From Arthrobacter sp. GMC3 (GTDB taxonomy: Bacteria > Actinomycetota > Actinomycetes > Actinomycetales > Micrococcaceae): 64,000 nt of DNA. Numbering within the stretch: the stretch's first letter is position 1; each line of letters begins with the position of its first letter. Where the stretch lies: positions 1-64,000 of the forward strand of contig NZ_PJIO01000016.1 of assembly GCF_002929305.1 (NCBI RefSeq), written 5' to 3'. The notes under the pieces were generated by a model that was not told the DNA's origin, ran no database searches, and saw nothing but the letters and a program-made list of their open reading frames with translations. This document shows, piece by piece, positions 55,311-64,000 of the stretch. Both the position numbers and the translations under genes were made by a program.

Positions 55311-58300
55311 CTGTCTCCATCGCCCGACTCACCGCTGACAGTGGGGTGAAGTACCTGCTGAAGACCACTCTGTCCGACGACGTCCCCCTCGCCTCGGGCG
55401 ATGCCACCAGTTACTACATGAAGGCTGGCACTCCTCCCGGCAAGTGGCTCGGTCAAGGACTCGCCGGTATCAGTCGCAAGTCGTTGGATCCAGTGAGCTC
55501 ACGTGATGCCAACGCAGTCTTCACACATGCCGAACATCCCGACACCCACGAGCCCCTGGGACACCATCATGGCCAAACGACGGTGGCCCATCGCAATGGC
55601 GAGGAGATTCAACGCTATGCCGTTGCTGGCTTCGACCTAACCTTCAGCGTTCCTAAGTCTGTCTCCACGCTATGGGCGCTGGCCCCGCAAGAGGCCCAAC
55701 GGCAGATCCTCGCCGCTCACCATGAAGCCGTCAACGAAGTCCTTGCCTGGTTAGAAGAATCTGCCATTCATACTCGCACTGGACGAGGAGGCGTCGCCCA
55801 CGTCGGAACCGTCGGCGCAATTGCTGCCGCCTTTGACCATTGGGAATCTCGCGCCCGCGATCCCCAGCTCCACACGCACGTCGTCATCGCTAACAGGGCG
55901 CAAAGAATCACCGACCAAGCGTGGGCCACCTTGGATTCACGAACCCTCTATAGAGCCACGGTGGCCGCCAGCGTGCACTACAACGGGCTCCTCTTTGACC
56001 GGTTGCAAGACAGGCTGGGAGCAGTGTCTGGTTTTCGGCCCCCGGCTGGTCATGACCGGAATCCGCGCCATGAGTTGGTCGGTGTGGATGATGCCTTGAT
56101 TCAGGAGTTTTCCAGCCGTTCGCAGGGCATCAATACGGAGACTGATCGCTTGATTGCCGAGTGGGAGCAAACCCACGGGTATACCCCGTCAGCCACCACC
56201 ATCATTAAATTCCGTCAACAGGCAACTCTCTCCACCCGGCAAGCCAAAGAGACGAACCCTCAACCGCTAGACAGTCTTTCTGCGGGGTGGCGCGACCGCG
56301 CCGAAACGTTGGGGTTCGATCCTACACAAGTCCTGCGCCACACCATCGATCGCTCCCATGAGCGTCCCGTCACCGTCACCGACCTGACTGCGCCTTGGGT
56401 GACCGCTGCTGCGGCCGCATCACGGGAAGCGGTGGCCAGGCGGAGAGCCACGTGGAGCCGCTGGAACCTTCTGGCCGAGGCAGAACGCATCTGCGCCGAA
56501 ATCCGCTGCGCCACCAGCGTCGACCGCCGCCACATGATCGACGCCGTGACCACCGAAGCGGAATCACAGTGCGTCGCCCTCAACGCTTACCGCTACAAGA
56601 TCCCGCTCAACGCCGGGAATGACATCGACTTCGCCGGCCACAGCGTGTTCGAATTCCCCGGGGCTCGCCTCTACACAGACGCAAGTATTCTCGCCGACGA
56701 ACAACTCATCATGAACACCAGCGAGAACGACGCCGGACCCTCCATCGCGCCCGACCTCGCCGACACCTTCCTCATCACAAACAGCGCACACCCCGGCAGT
56801 CCAGTGCTAGCTGAGGACCAGGCCGCAGCAGCGCACGAGGTTCTTTGCAGCGGGAGACTCCTGGACGCCGTCGTAGGTCCTGCAGGGTCAGGGAAAACCA
56901 CCACCATGGCTGCGATCCGTCAGGGCTGGGAAAAGGTTCACGGGGCGGGCAGCGTGATTGGGCTTGCCCCGGCGGCTGCGAGCGCCGATGTTCTTGGGCG
57001 CAAGCTGGGGCTAGCAGCGGAGAATGTCGCTAAGTGGCTGTATGAGTCCGTTGGTCAAGGTGCGGCCATACGGGCTGAACAGTTCCAAGATCTCGAAGCC
57101 ACTGCTGCACAGCAGCCCTGGCAGCGGACTAGGCGTGCCCAACGCATGGCTGGCCTGGCTATGCGTCAGCAACAATGGTGTTTCCTGCCAAACCAATTGG
57201 TCATCATTGATGAGGCATCGATGATTTCCACTGTGCAGTTGGCTGCGCTGGTGCATCAGGCCCAGGACGCCGGTGCCAAGATTGTTCTGGTTGGAGATCC
57301 CGCCCAGCTGGACTCGATCGACGCCGGCGGGATCCTGGGCTGGATGGACAGGAAAGGCCAGGCGGTCCAGCTGACCAGCATTCGCCGCTTCAACCACCCA
57401 TGGGAAGGAACAGCGTCGTTGCTATTGCGTGCAGGTGACGTTGAGTCGATCCAGAGCTATGCCGCCCATGGGCGGTTGCGTCATGGCGAGCACGCGGACA
57501 TGATCGATCAGGCGTACGAGAGCTGGGCGGCAGATACCAGCAACGGCTTGGAGTCGATCTTGATCGCTCCTGACAATGACGCCGTGACAGCGCTGAATGA
57601 ACGTGCCCATGCCGAACTCGTAGACCGGAAGGTGGTTGATGCCACGCATGTGGCCCGCCTCAACGACGGGCTCAGCGCAGGCCGTGGCGACACCGTCATT
57701 GCGCGCAAGAACGATCGCCGCATCAAGGACGTCGCTGGCGATTTCATCCGCAACGGCACCCTCATCAAAATCACCTCCAAGCCGAATAGCGACGGCTCCA
57801 TCCTTGGTCGCCGTCTGGATACGGGCCAACCCATTCGTCTGAGCTGTGAGTATCTAGCGGAGTCAGCGGAGCTGGGCTATGCAACCACGGCACATCGATC
57901 CCAAGGCATTACCGTCGACACCAGCCACACCGTCCTCACTCAGGGTTGCCTGACACGTGAACTCTTCTATGTAGGGATGACACGAGGGCGCGAATGCAAC
58001 ACCGCTTACGTCTGCGAATCCAATGCCGCCCAGGACCATGTTGCCCTCGACGCCGCCGAGCCCACGTGGCAAGAGATCATCGCCGAAGTGCTGGCCGCAC
58101 AAGGTGCTGAGCGGACGGCCCATGAAGTAGGTGAAGAAGAACGGGAAAGTAGCAACTCCCTGCACCAGCTCGCCGCCGAATACGACTACCTCGCGCAAAT
58201 CGTTGCAGCCGAACAACTGCGCGCCGCCGTCGAACAAACCCAACCGGGGCTCGCTCCCAGCCTCGAAGCATCCCCTTCCTGGGGCGCTGGAGTGGCTGCC

Positions 58301-58858
58301 TGGCGGCGCGCCGTGGCTGCTGAGCCACTCGCCGCGGCAGCAACACTGGACCATGCCATACGACGTCCTGGCGACGCCAAGGACCTGATGGCAGTCATTC
58401 ACACACGACTCCGCCCGACCGGGAATGCCAAGACTCCCGGTGGTGACGAATGGCTAACTGAAGACCTCCAGACCAACCGTGCTGACGTGGCGGAAATAGC
58501 CAGGCAAGTGCGCGAACTCGGAAAACGTAGGGTTCAAGCGTTGAAAGCCAAGGCAGCTGCCGGGACGGAACCGTGGACCCGGCATCTGGCAGATACCCTT
58601 CCCGACAGCATCTCGGCATCCGACCGCAATAACTTGATTGAACGCATTGCCATCTATAGGGACCACTGGCTCATCGGAGAGGATCCAGACCCCTTGGGCG
58701 CTCCCCCGGACGACTACGAATGGGAACGTGCCTGGGACCGCGAGCGCCTCACCGCCGAGTTGACGCGTCTACAGAGCGTGTCTGTGAACACCGATGCAAC
58801 TACTGATACCCAAGTTCCTGTCCACGCCACCCTTACCAATGTCGGATGGGAAATTTAG
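55307..58858 (+). CDS. MobF-family conjugative relaxase (TraA-like)
   Basis: The 1183-residue protein has an N-terminal relaxase domain with candidate tyrosines at 16 and 36-37, FDLTFSVPKSVSTLWAL (109-125) and the three-histidine metal site in DHWESRARDPQLHTHVVIAN (His178, 189, 191). A RecD/TraI-type helicase follows: Walker A GPAGSGKTTT (524-533), VIIDEASMIST, and the late YVGMTRGRECNTAYVCESN. It nicks oriT, stays bound to the 5' end, and unwinds DNA for transfer. The C-terminal part is a helical extension. Confidence 0.92.
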   Translation: MTVSIARLTADSGVKYLLKTTLSDDVPLASGDATSYYMKAGTPPGKWLGQGLAGISRKSLDPVSSRDANAVFTHAEHPDTHEPLGHHHGQTTVAHRNGEEIQRYAVAGFDLTFSVPKSVSTLWALAPQEAQRQILAAHHEAVNEVLAWLEESAIHTRTGRGGVAHVGTVGAIAAAFDHWESRARDPQLHTHVVIANRAQRITDQAWATLDSRTLYRATVAASVHYNGLLFDRLQDRLGAVSGFRPPAGHDRNPRHELVGVDDALIQEFSSRSQGINTETDRLIAEWEQTHGYTPSATTIIKFRQQATLSTRQAKETNPQPLDSLSAGWRDRAETLGFDPTQVLRHTIDRSHERPVTVTDLTAPWVTAAAAASREAVARRRATWSRWNLLAEAERICAEIRCATSVDRRHMIDAVTTEAESQCVALNAYRYKIPLNAGNDIDFAGHSVFEFPGARLYTDASILADEQLIMNTSENDAGPSIAPDLADTFLITNSAHPGSPVLAEDQAAAAHEVLCSGRLLDAVVGPAGSGKTTTMAAIRQGWEKVHGAGSVIGLAPAAASADVLGRKLGLAAENVAKWLYESVGQGAAIRAEQFQDLEATAAQQPWQRTRRAQRMAGLAMRQQQWCFLPNQLVIIDEASMISTVQLAALVHQAQDAGAKIVLVGDPAQLDSIDAGGILGWMDRKGQAVQLTSIRRFNHPWEGTASLLLRAGDVESIQSYAAHGRLRHGEHADMIDQAYESWAADTSNGLESILIAPDNDAVTALNERAHAELVDRKVVDATHVARLNDGLSAGRGDTVIARKNDRRIKDVAGDFIRNGTLIKITSKPNSDGSILGRRLDTGQPIRLSCEYLAESAELGYATTAHRSQGITVDTSHTVLTQGCLTRELFYVGMTRGRECNTAYVCESNAAQDHVALDAAEPTWQEIIAEVLAAQGAERTAHEVGEEERESSNSLHQLAAEYDYLAQIVAAEQLRAAVEQTQPGLAPSLEASPSWGAGVAAWRRAVAAEPLAAAATLDHAIRRPGDAKDLMAVIHTRLRPTGNAKTPGGDEWLTEDLQTNRADVAEIARQVRELGKRRVQALKAKAAAGTEPWTRHLADTLPDSISASDRNNLIERIAIYRDHWLIGEDPDPLGAPPDDYEWERAWDRERLTAELTRLQSVSVNTDATTDTQVPVHATLTNVGWEI

Positions 58859-58880
58859 AATGAAAGCGGAGGTGGTTCCG

Positions 58881-59402
58881 ATGGAGGACAATCCGATGGT
58901 AAAGCCGGTGCTCAACAGCGCACCGCTCGTGGTGATGACTACGTTGACCGTTGTGGCTCTGCTGTATCTCGTCGCCATCATCGCTATCGCGTGGCCACCG
59001 GCCTTGAGTGTTTGGACCGCGCTTGCTGTCCTGGCAATCCCTGCCGGACTGGTCACTTGGCGTTGGTCCCTGCGGATTCAGAAAAGGCGGCTGTGGATGC
59101 AATTCGCCAATAGGCAATGGGAATACCTGACTCGCCTCAAGGGCGAGCACGAAACCACCACTGAAGTCACTGTTCTCGACTTCCAGGAGCTTCAGCCGAC
59201 CGGAGTATGGGCCACGATCCGATGGGAGAAATTTGGCTACGTTCAACCGGCTTGGATAGAGCCATGCAGCTTCTCTATCTGGCCGCAAACTGTCCTGCTC
59301 ATCCGCCCCGACCCAACGCAGATTCAGGTTGGCGCTCCATGGCCGGCTACATACCACCTCCGGTCGCAAGCTTGTCTGGCGATTGCGCCCGTGTTGTCCT
59401 AG
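58881..59402 (+). CDS. Membrane protein downstream of the relaxase
   Basis: ATG 58881 has an ideal GGAGG; an ATG at 58860 is the alternative. The 173-residue protein has two adjoining hydrophobic helices (PLVVMTTLTVVALLYLVAII, then ALSVWTALAVLAIPAGLVTW) and a cytoplasmic C-terminal part (WMQFANRQWEYLTRLKGEHE). No family is recognised. It is probably part of the transfer operon. Confidence 0.7.
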   Translation: MEDNPMVKPVLNSAPLVVMTTLTVVALLYLVAIIAIAWPPALSVWTALAVLAIPAGLVTWRWSLRIQKRRLWMQFANRQWEYLTRLKGEHETTTEVTVLDFQELQPTGVWATIRWEKFGYVQPAWIEPCSFSIWPQTVLLIRPDPTQIQVGAPWPATYHLRSQACLAIAPVLS

Positions 59403-59499
59403 CCATACCCAAATGTTGGGCACTCTTTCTCCAGTGCCATGGACGAAAACGTTCTGAATATAGATGTCCTGAAACCCAACCTCGGCGATACGGTAGCGT

Positions 59500-60672
59500 C
59501 TAAATTGAAGGCGTTGCCCCATTATCATGCAATCTTGTTGGTCTCCCAGAAAAACTAAGTTGAGCCCGATTAGTCCCCACCTCAAGGTTGGGTTCAATGG
59601 CTGGTGTCGCCAACCTCCCGCCAAACCCTGGAGGGTTTGTCGTTTCTAAAACCGTCTTAGCTACCGATGTCACCCTGCCGAGCACGGACTTTGCGATGTC
59701 CACGCGTGACATCGGTTTCCTCTCCCTCGTGCAGCGAAGAATCGAGTCAGCTTCGGCCTCCAGTACTGCATCGGCCCAACCTGCCAAGTAGGCGGCGGAT
59801 TGAGGTCCCCGGTCAATGCCATGAGCGCGAAGCACTACATACGCGACGGATTCGGCCTCGATCTCAGCCAGACCACGGTGTTCAGCGCTACTACCGTACA
59901 ACGCACCGATAGCGTCTCCGGAAACGTGCAGTGAGGCGTGGGCGAGTTCGTGGGCCAGCGTTGCGATGCGGTCCTCGGCGTCCAGCCAAGACCCAACGCT
60001 GATCAGACGACGCGCGTGGTCGGTATAGCCATCTGCCAGTCCCGCCTGCGCCTCCGAAACGACAATGTTGTAGCGGGCTTTTCTTGCCACTGCGGTGAGC
60101 GACTCCCACAGCTGGGCGTAGGAACCTGCATCGGGTGACACTTCTCTCTGGCCGGGAACCGGGACGAGCAATGGTTCCCCCTCAGTTTGCGAGACGTCAA
60201 AGACCGCTTGCCCACGCCATCCAACAATGCGGGACCGATTCATCCCATCGCCTGGCTCGGCCAGCGCTCGCTTGACTGTTTCAGGGCCGTGCGCTGTTTC
60301 TACTGTGTCGGTGATTCGTGCTGTTCTCGGTGCAATGACGTACAGGGCGCGTTCGCCTTTGAGGACGTAGCGGCCGTGACGTTCCCACTCTTTGTATCCG
60401 GCAACGAGAGCGGGTTGTACGGGGCCGCGCTGGGCCATTTGCATCATGAGCAGGGCGACGTTGCCACCGGAGTACCTCCACATGGTTGCAGAAGCGTTGA
60501 GGAGTCGGTGCCACTGATTCGGGTGGTCAACGGCGGCCGCGAGCAGCGCGTAGAGCCCCTCGGTTAGCTCCGCAACGCGTTGCTCGGGGCCCGGGTGGGA
60601 TGCTGTCGGCGCCAGCTCATTTCCAGTCGGAGCGATCAGATGCGGTGTTGCTGGTTCGGTTGATGAGTCCAT
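59500..60672 (-). CDS. ArdC-like antirestriction protein
   Basis: The 390-residue protein has the ArdC N-terminal ssDNA-binding pattern (WRYSGGNVALLMMQMAQRGP, KGERALYVIAP), then a metallopeptidase-like half with HELAHASLH (241-249) and the acidic EIEAESVAYVV. ArdC proteins on conjugative plasmids protect incoming single-stranded DNA from host restriction. It is the last gene of the minus-strand transfer operon and follows the 187-residue gene by 21 bases. Confidence 0.85.
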   Translation of the reverse strand: MDSSTEPATPHLIAPTGNELAPTASHPGPEQRVAELTEGLYALLAAAVDHPNQWHRLLNASATMWRYSGGNVALLMMQMAQRGPVQPALVAGYKEWERHGRYVLKGERALYVIAPRTARITDTVETAHGPETVKRALAEPGDGMNRSRIVGWRGQAVFDVSQTEGEPLLVPVPGQREVSPDAGSYAQLWESLTAVARKARYNIVVSEAQAGLADGYTDHARRLISVGSWLDAEDRIATLAHELAHASLHVSGDAIGALYGSSAEHRGLAEIEAESVAYVVLRAHGIDRGPQSAAYLAGWADAVLEAEADSILRCTRERKPMSRVDIAKSVLGRVTSVAKTVLETTNPPGFGGRLATPAIEPNLEVGTNRAQLSFSGRPTRLHDNGATPSI

Positions 60673-60693
60673 GATGGCGCTCCTTGCTCTGGG

Positions 60694-61257
60694 TCAGGAA
60701 TCGGAAGTGCCGGGTTCCGGGTCTCGGTTTGCGGCCGGATCGTCCGACAACTGTGTAGCCGGTCCCGTGTTTGGCTGCCCCAGTTTGTTTGCCTGCATAC
60801 CTGGCCCATCGTTGGGCAGTTTGCGGTCAGGAGGTTCCCGGTGATGCTGCAGGCTCACACATCCTGCCGTTCGGGCTTGCTCCCGCAGTCGGCTGATACT
60901 GTGCTCGAGGCGTTCGTGGAAGCCCAAGGGGCCAAATCCGCCGTCGTCCTCGGTGTAGGAAGCCTGTTCTGCTCGCTGAAGCGCATACAGCTCGGCGACG
61001 ATGTCCGAGTGCCGCCACCAGCAGTCTGGGATCACGGAGGTGGTCAGGTGGTAGCTTTCCACGAGCCAGCGCACCCACCGCCCCAGGTGTTCCCAAACGG
61101 CATCGGCTGTGCGGGTGTCCATGTCCCGCCACCGGTAGGTGATGGGAACTCTTTCGGAGCGCAGTCCGCGCGTTGAGCCGAAAAGCAGCGCGGCGAAGTT
61201 GTCTTCGGCACCGTTTTCAACGTCGTATTCGAAGGATTCGTCCTCGTCCATGGTCAT
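60694..61257 (-). CDS. Conserved hypothetical protein of actinobacterial conjugative elements
   Basis: The 187-residue protein has ITYRWRDMDTRTADAVWEHL, GRWVRWLVESYHLTTSVIPD and CWWRHSDIVAELYALQRAEQ, a block I associate with proteins beside TraD/TraG-like genes in actinomycete plasmids. The tail is polar and disordered. Its ATG overlaps the coupling protein stop (ATGA). Role unknown. Confidence 0.75.
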   Translation of the reverse strand: MTMDEDESFEYDVENGAEDNFAALLFGSTRGLRSERVPITYRWRDMDTRTADAVWEHLGRWVRWLVESYHLTTSVIPDCWWRHSDIVAELYALQRAEQASYTEDDGGFGPLGFHERLEHSISRLREQARTAGCVSLQHHREPPDRKLPNDGPGMQANKLGQPNTGPATQLSDDPAANRDPEPGTSDS

Positions 61258-63074
61258 GCCTCCTGTTGTTCTGCGGCCGTGACCGCTTGTTGTTCGTTTT
61301 GTCGTTTGAGGTGGCCGGTGAGCAATTCGAGTTCGGTTTGTTCCTTGGAGCGACCAAGTTCTGCTGCGTCCTTACGCTTTGGCCATTCGCGCAGGTCCAG
61401 CAGGATGGGCCTGCTGCGGCGCCCTAGCATGATGGCCGTTCCAACTGGCAGCCTGCGGATCTCGTGCAGCGGAATGACTGGCGACTCCCGGATTTGCTCT
61501 CCGTCCTGACGCCCTTGTGCCGACCAGGAGCGTGTATTGAACGTCAACGTCCGTTCCCCAATCAGTCCCGCAAGTGCCCTGAGGTCGCGTTCATCAGAAC
61601 CGCCTCCGAAGATGACCTTGATGATGGCCGCATCCCAGATGGTCGCTGCTTCATCCATGGACCAGCCGGACCGAGCTTGAGACAGGGACTGCAGAACAAC
61701 AAGAGTGGAGATGCCGATACCGCCCCCATCAGAGAGCGCCACAGGCAATCCGGGCCAGGGAGACAGATTCGCGATCTCATCGAGGATCAGCGACAGCGGT
61801 GGATCCAGCCGACCACCGGCCACCACGAAGGCCATCTCCCGGGCGGCATAGTCAATGTCATCAATCAATGCGGACAGGTAGGGTCCTGCGGCGGCCGCTC
61901 CGCTCTTGGTGCCTATCAAGTACAGGGTGCCCCGTTGTTCAATGAAGGCCTTCGGGTCGAATTGTTCGCTGCTCCCTTTCGGGTCCAGAGCCGCGAGTAC
62001 TTTCGGCGAGGACAACGGGGCGGCTGCGGCCGTGACACCGATCCAGGAGTTGGAGGTGTTGCGTGGGTCATCGTCGATGATGCCCATTAGATCTGCCTGC
62101 CAACCAAGCGCAGCCTCCGGCCTGTCAAGGACGGCCAGCGCCTCCCTCGCAAGGACAGGGTTTGAGGCCCAGCGGCGGAACGCTGACACGCCGTCCCCGG
62201 ACAACGCCGCCGCGTGCAACAAACATTGCAGCACTATCTGCGAGCGCTTTTGCCAGGCGACGTTCTCACCTTTGAGTGCACTGTCGGCTGAGATGACCAA
62301 TGCGCGTCGAGTAGCGACGTCCGGATCTTGACAGCCACGGACCGGCGACCACCGCAGTGTTGAGGGCAGCCCGGACATACCTTGCGGGTCGAAGACAGTG
62401 ACGGGGCGTCCGTTGGTGGCGCGGGCTTTCATGGTGACGACGAGGTTGTCGGCACGGGTCGACGTGGTGACGACGGCGCCCGGTGCGTCGAGAATGGCGT
62501 TGATGACGATGTAGAGGCCCTTGCCGGAGCGGGGTGCGCCTTGGATGACGAGGGATTCTTCGGTGGAGACGTGGACTGTGACGCCGCGAGATTTGCCGAT
62601 GGTCCAGGAGACTTCCTCCACTTTGGGGTCTTTCACTCCGGGATGGGTGTAGCGTCCACGCTTCAAGGCTGCCTTGGCACCGAATTCACGAGCGATTTCT
62701 GCCCGCCGTGCGACGCCGTCGCGGCTGAGGATATCTTGACGGAGCCATGCGCCGGATTGCCGCCAAGTACGCAACCCCAGAACACCCGCCAGCGTAGCCA
62801 ACGCGACGACTAAAAGGACGGGCGCAATGAGCAGCCACAGTTGTCCGGTGTCGATGCTGCAGAAACCCGTAACTGGCAGTATCCAAGCCATGTGTCCGGT
62901 CAGGAGTCCGGGAAGTGCTGCGGGGCTGAAATCCCAAGGTGCCGATGTGCCACAGCTCGCGGAATACGCCAGATGCGCGGCCACTTGGATCAACAGACCG
63001 AGGACCACATATACGGAAGTCGCTATCAGCCCAATGGAAACCAACGGATTACCGTCATCCAATCGCCGCGGCAT
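61254..63074 (-). CDS. Type IV coupling protein (TraD/TraG family)
   Basis: The 606-residue protein has two N-terminal membrane segments, Walker A IQGAPRSGKGLYIV (177-190), Walker B LSLILDEIANLSPW, and the late GGGSDERDLRALAGLIGERT segment, all typical of T4 coupling proteins of the TraG/TraD type. It links the relaxosome to the secretion channel and pumps DNA with ATP. Its ATG shares a base with the upstream stop (TGATG). Confidence 0.9.
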   Translation of the reverse strand: MPRRLDDGNPLVSIGLIATSVYVVLGLLIQVAAHLAYSASCGTSAPWDFSPAALPGLLTGHMAWILPVTGFCSIDTGQLWLLIAPVLLVVALATLAGVLGLRTWRQSGAWLRQDILSRDGVARRAEIAREFGAKAALKRGRYTHPGVKDPKVEEVSWTIGKSRGVTVHVSTEESLVIQGAPRSGKGLYIVINAILDAPGAVVTTSTRADNLVVTMKARATNGRPVTVFDPQGMSGLPSTLRWSPVRGCQDPDVATRRALVISADSALKGENVAWQKRSQIVLQCLLHAAALSGDGVSAFRRWASNPVLAREALAVLDRPEAALGWQADLMGIIDDDPRNTSNSWIGVTAAAAPLSSPKVLAALDPKGSSEQFDPKAFIEQRGTLYLIGTKSGAAAAGPYLSALIDDIDYAAREMAFVVAGGRLDPPLSLILDEIANLSPWPGLPVALSDGGGIGISTLVVLQSLSQARSGWSMDEAATIWDAAIIKVIFGGGSDERDLRALAGLIGERTLTFNTRSWSAQGRQDGEQIRESPVIPLHEIRRLPVGTAIMLGRRSRPILLDLREWPKRKDAAELGRSKEQTELELLTGHLKRQNEQQAVTAAEQQEA

Positions 63075-64000
63075 CAGAGCATCCTCTCATCGGTGCCAAA
63101 CACAGCCAGCTCGTCCGTGGTGACTTGATTGGCGACAATGAACGACCGATTCCCAACCTTCCACAGCCCCACCCCCTTGGGCAGGTTCTCCACATGCTCA
63201 CACTCCGCCTCGGTCAGCCCCAACGCTTCTTTGGTCAGGCGCATGGCGTCGTGCTTTTGCCGATAAATGACCCTGGTATCGGCCTCCGTCAGCAGCCCCA
63301 AGGCTTTTTGCCGCAGGCCGCTGGTGCTGTCGCCAATCTCGTTCAGATCGGCCACTTTGTGCATGATGAGCAGGTTCGATATCCCGTAGCTGCGGGCCAG
63401 GCGCCACTGCTCGCTCATCTTCACCAACATGTACGGGTCCGCCAGCATCCGCCAACCCTCGTCGTAGACCACGATCCGCTTCGCCCCGTCAGGATTCGTC
63501 ACCGCCGCCTCCAACCACGTCGCACCGCACGCAGCCGCCAAGGACAGCGCCTGTTCCGAGGCCCCAATCAAGGCAGAAGTATCCATGACCATGATCGGGG
63601 CATCAGCATCGAACGCGACAGTGGACGGAGCATCAAACATCCCCTCCAGATCGCCTGACACCGTCCTACGCAGTGAATGTCCGACGCCGGCCCCACCGTT
63701 GGGCCCGACCAGTGCGGCTGTCGCTGGGGTGGGGTTGAGCAGGTATTCCAGCACCATGGGTAACGTTGGGGTGCTGTTCGCTGCGACGGCATCGGTCAAC
63801 GCCATGTCGAGTGCCGTATGTTCCACCGGGCTCAGCGGGACCCCGGGTCGCATAAGCGAAACGAGTGCCACGAGCAGGTGCCGGCGGCGTTGCCGCACTA
63901 CTGCCAGCCACTGTGCGTCGGTCAATGCAGAGGATCGTGGGCCAGCGTCGAGTGGGTTGACTCTCGTGGGCCGGCCGGGGCCCACAGAAATGACCTTGCC
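63074..64000 (-). CDS. VirB4-like conjugation ATPase, C-terminal part (cut by window edge)
   Basis: The frame is open to the window's right edge, so at least 308 residues of the C-terminal half are seen. PIMVMDTSALIGASEQALSL and AKRIVVYDEGWRMLADPYML give the Walker-B-like region; RSYGISNLLIMHKVADLNEI and DTRVIYRQKHDAMRLTKEAL follow as in the motor domain of VirB4/TraC-type ATPases. The Walker A part lies beyond the window. It heads the minus-strand operon seen here. Confidence 0.82.
   Translation of the reverse strand, partial: GKVISVGPGRPTRVNPLDAGPRSSALTDAQWLAVVRQRRRHLLVALVSLMRPGVPLSPVEHTALDMALTDAVAANSTPTLPMVLEYLLNPTPATAALVGPNGGAGVGHSLRRTVSGDLEGMFDAPSTVAFDADAPIMVMDTSALIGASEQALSLAAACGATWLEAAVTNPDGAKRIVVYDEGWRMLADPYMLVKMSEQWRLARSYGISNLLIMHKVADLNEIGDSTSGLRQKALGLLTEADTRVIYRQKHDAMRLTKEALGLTEAECEHVENLPKGVGLWKVGNRSFIVANQVTTDELAVFGTDERML

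Overview
The window looks like DNA from a high-GC Gram-positive actinomycete of the Arthrobacter type (Micrococcaceae). Support comes from GAF-ANTAR regulators, CsbD, GlsB/YeaQ, DUF4235, DUF1206, DUF1345 and DUF4192 genes, an FdhF/YdeP oxidoreductase, frequent GTG/TTG starts and a codon usage rich in G/C at third positions. The genus is inferred from protein families only; there is no rRNA here.

Layout. (1) Positions 1-6,320 are mobile or accessory: a truncated IS3-type transposase whose end cuts a small gene, a large PIN-like protein gene, then a 4.07-kb segment bounded by a perfect 26-bp inverted repeat. That segment holds an unassigned two-gene membrane system, a tRNA-Leu 3'-end fragment with phased repeats (a likely attachment site), and a Doc-type toxin-antitoxin operon. 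(2) Positions 7,100-29,950 form a stress and transport island: UspA, two MFS carriers, FUSC, Nramp-like and CDF metal transporters, flavodoxin-type reductase, two GAF-ANTAR proteins, CsbD, a Rho-N-like protein, DUF4235, an acidic disordered protein, GlsB, Dps, a decayed TDT transporter, PRC-barrel, an acetate-type (GPR1/FUN34/YaaH) transporter, FdhF/YdeP and a lipid kinase. (3) Positions 30,380-39,939 are a metabolic cluster: GH15 glucosidase, SDR, MarR regulator, a membrane protein, gluconate-dehydrogenase-subunit-3-like protein, GMC oxidoreductase, ThDP enzyme and enolase-superfamily enzyme, many linked by 4-base ATGA overlaps. (4) Positions 40,057-46,700 are mixed: DUF1345, DUF1206, DUF2975, VOC and SRPBCC genes, a two-gene membrane operon of unknown function, and a 76-bp relic of the same unassigned gene found near 2.7 kb. 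(5) Positions 46,970-64,000 are a conjugative or integrative element: M78 peptidase, MAB_1171c-type membrane protein and DUF4192; an HNH-NACHT (STAND) protein, likely anti-phage; then a zinc-finger/coiled-coil protein, MobF relaxase, ArdC-like protein, TraD/TraG coupling protein and a VirB4-like ATPase cut by the window edge.

How it fits together. The right part carries DNA processing (relaxase, coupling protein) and ATPase functions for conjugation plus anti-restriction (ArdC-like) and a single-gene immune NTPase. The middle is an island suited to desiccation, oxidative and metal stress. The most promising undescribed system is the translationally coupled pair at 2,325-4,779: two proteins with long glycine/alanine-rich hydrophobic stretches, boxed by IS-type ends together with a toxin-antitoxin operon, with a diverged relic of the second gene in another accessory spot 43 kb away.
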